Shown piece by piece: positions 62,840-64,000 of a stretch of DNA of 64,000 bases (position 1 is its first letter; each line of letters opens with the position of its first letter). Below the pieces are notes generated by a model that did not search any database, had not been told where the DNA came from, and was given only the letters and a program-made list of their open reading frames with translations. This DNA is from CAVWXT01 sp963759115 (GTDB lineage Bacteria > Planctomycetota > Planctomycetia > Pirellulales > Thermoguttaceae). The translations under genes were made by a program, and so were the position numbers. Location: the NCBI GenBank assembly GCA_963759115.1, contig CAVWXT010000006.1, positions 1,054,001-1,118,000 of the forward strand, written 5' to 3'.

Positions 62840-62944
62840 GCCAACTCGCCAACTCGACGGGACTCTCACGGCCACTGCCCTCAAAGGAAAACCAAGCTCG
62901 ACAAGCGACGTTGGTGCGCGTGGTTTGGACGGAAAAAGGGGAAG

Positions 62945-63025
62945 GCCGGACCGGTTTGCCGCATAGCGGCCCGCCCGACCTTCGGTCGGCGCCTGGCGCT
63001 TCGCACAAGCTGGGCCTGCCCCCTC
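62945..63025. repeat. Diverged relative of the gatB element upstream of the PD40 gene
   Basis: CCGCCCGACCTTCGGTCGGC is followed by CGCTTCGCACAAG, the same order as in 44476-44576. The outer arms are only partly paired. The gap 62840-63259 contains this element and no gene I can support. Confidence 0.65.
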
Positions 63026-63259
63026 CCTCCGCGCCCCGATCTTGCCATTATACCGCCATCCCGTCCTTCTCACCACAACTTTCCGGCCGATCGCCGAGTC
63101 CGCGACATTGAGCGGATTTCAATCCTCTCGAACGGAATGAATTCCGTGCTGCGAGCTCGTTCCCGGACAGGCTCTCACTCCAAGGGGCACGCCCTCTTGT
63201 CGCTGGCGGGACCGCCCTCTATACTTCCAGCAGAGCGAGGCGATGGGAACGGGTAGACT

Positions 63260-64000
63260 ATGGCCGATCATCAAGACCAACCGGATCTCCCCAGTCGGGC
63301 GCCACCGGTCGAAGGGCTGGCGGACTCCGTCGCCTGGCCCGATTCGCGCGGCGCCAGCCTGCCGACGGTCTACGACCGTTTTCTCCGAGAAGTCCAGGAC
63401 CTTGTCGGGCGTCTGCGGCAGCGAGACGGAGAGTTCCTCAAGCTCGCGCGGATTACCGAGCACGTCAACCGCGGGAACACGCTCGAACAGGTCCTCGACA
63501 ATCTCTACGAGGAGGCGCGGTGCGTCATCCCGTACGACAGAATCGGTTTCTCCTTGATCGACCGCGACCGTGGAGTAGTCGTGGAACGATGGGCACGCTC
63601 CGATCGGCCACTCTCGCTGGGGATTGGTTACGAGGCGCCCTTGGCAGGCTCGTCGCTGCAACAGATTGTCGAGACCGGTCAGCCCCGCATCATCAACGAC
63701 GTGGAAGCCTATCTGCGGGCAAAGCCGTCCTCGAAATCCACGCTCCTGATCGAGCGCGAAGGAATACGATCGTCGCTGACTTGCCCCTTGACTGTCCAAG
63801 GCGTACCGGTGGGGTTCATCTTCTTCTCCAGCTTCAACAAGAACACCTACTCCAACGTACACGTAGCGTTCTTTCAGCAGATTGCCGGGCAACTGGCCAC
63901 GATTGTCGAAAAGGGGCGGCTCTATGACGAACTGGCTGAGCATGAGGCGATCATCGAAAAGCAAAATCTGCTGATGGCCCACGACCTGACGATGGCCCGC
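63260..64000 (+). CDS. GAF-domain sensor protein, cut by the window end
   Basis: 247 residues from ATG 63260 (MADHQDQPDLPSRAPP), open to the end of the window. After a coiled region (YDRFLREVQDLVGRLRQRD) a GAF domain spans about 75-225 (RCVIPYDRIGFSLIDRD, SLTCPLTVQGVPVGFIFFS), then a helix EKGRLYDELAEHEAIIEKQN that normally leads into a kinase, phosphatase or response output domain. The output domain is not in the window. Confidence 0.8.
   Translation, partial: MADHQDQPDLPSRAPPVEGLADSVAWPDSRGASLPTVYDRFLREVQDLVGRLRQRDGEFLKLARITEHVNRGNTLEQVLDNLYEEARCVIPYDRIGFSLIDRDRGVVVERWARSDRPLSLGIGYEAPLAGSSLQQIVETGQPRIINDVEAYLRAKPSSKSTLLIEREGIRSSLTCPLTVQGVPVGFIFFSSFNKNTYSNVHVAFFQQIAGQLATIVEKGRLYDELAEHEAIIEKQNLLMAHDLTMAR

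Overview
The window looks like a Planctomycetota chromosome segment, most likely a member of the Pirellulales. It is GC-rich and has several hallmarks of that group: a BBP7-type beta-barrel outer-membrane protein, an SHD1-domain lipoprotein, a large DUF11 repeat protein, a PD40 protein with one CxxCH haem motif, secreted glycoside hydrolases, and many short dispersed palindromes. The lineage is inferred from protein families, not from a marker gene.

Positions 92-21026 hold one long plus-strand cobalamin (B12) cluster whose genes mostly overlap by 1-4 bases. First come the late and tail-assembly genes (cobA, an alpha-ribazole phosphatase, cobU, cobT, cobS, cobD, cobQ, a pentapeptide-repeat gene, cbiB, cobO, cobB). 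Then come a cbiX-cbiC fusion, the cobalt transporter cbiMNQO, and the corrin-ring genes cbiD, cbiE, cbiL, cbiF, cbiG, cbiH, cobK and a MET8-type dehydrogenase. Together they make the anaerobic (early cobalt) route. The only ring step without a gene here is cbiT.

From 21 to 64 kb the content is mixed housekeeping and accessory. It includes glycoside hydrolases, an MFS transporter, an ImmA/IrrE peptidase, rimO, pgsA, an M3 peptidase, a SAM hydrolase, gatCAB, rpmB, transaldolase, a SWIM-SNF2 helicase, csrA and a GAF sensor. It also carries three insertion sequences (ISKra4-, ISH3/IS4- and ISL3-like), an ORF-less group II intron remnant, and toxin-antitoxin pairs: PIN plus an unknown partner, HicBA, and a VapB with a decayed VapC.

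Two features cut across the whole window. First, many genes are broken by single-base indels, mostly one-base insertions, and densest in the first 6.4 kb. Removing the extra base restores intact family sequence, so these look like sequencing errors and not pseudogenes; frameshifted genes are annotated here over their full span. Second, more than a dozen families of short palindromic elements lie between genes, next to start codons, and inside coding regions (gatA, gatB twice, cobB, cbiM, cbiN, the MFS gene and a metallopeptidase). Several of these are read through in frame. That is the most unusual signal in the window and resembles the protein-embedded palindromes known from Rickettsia.
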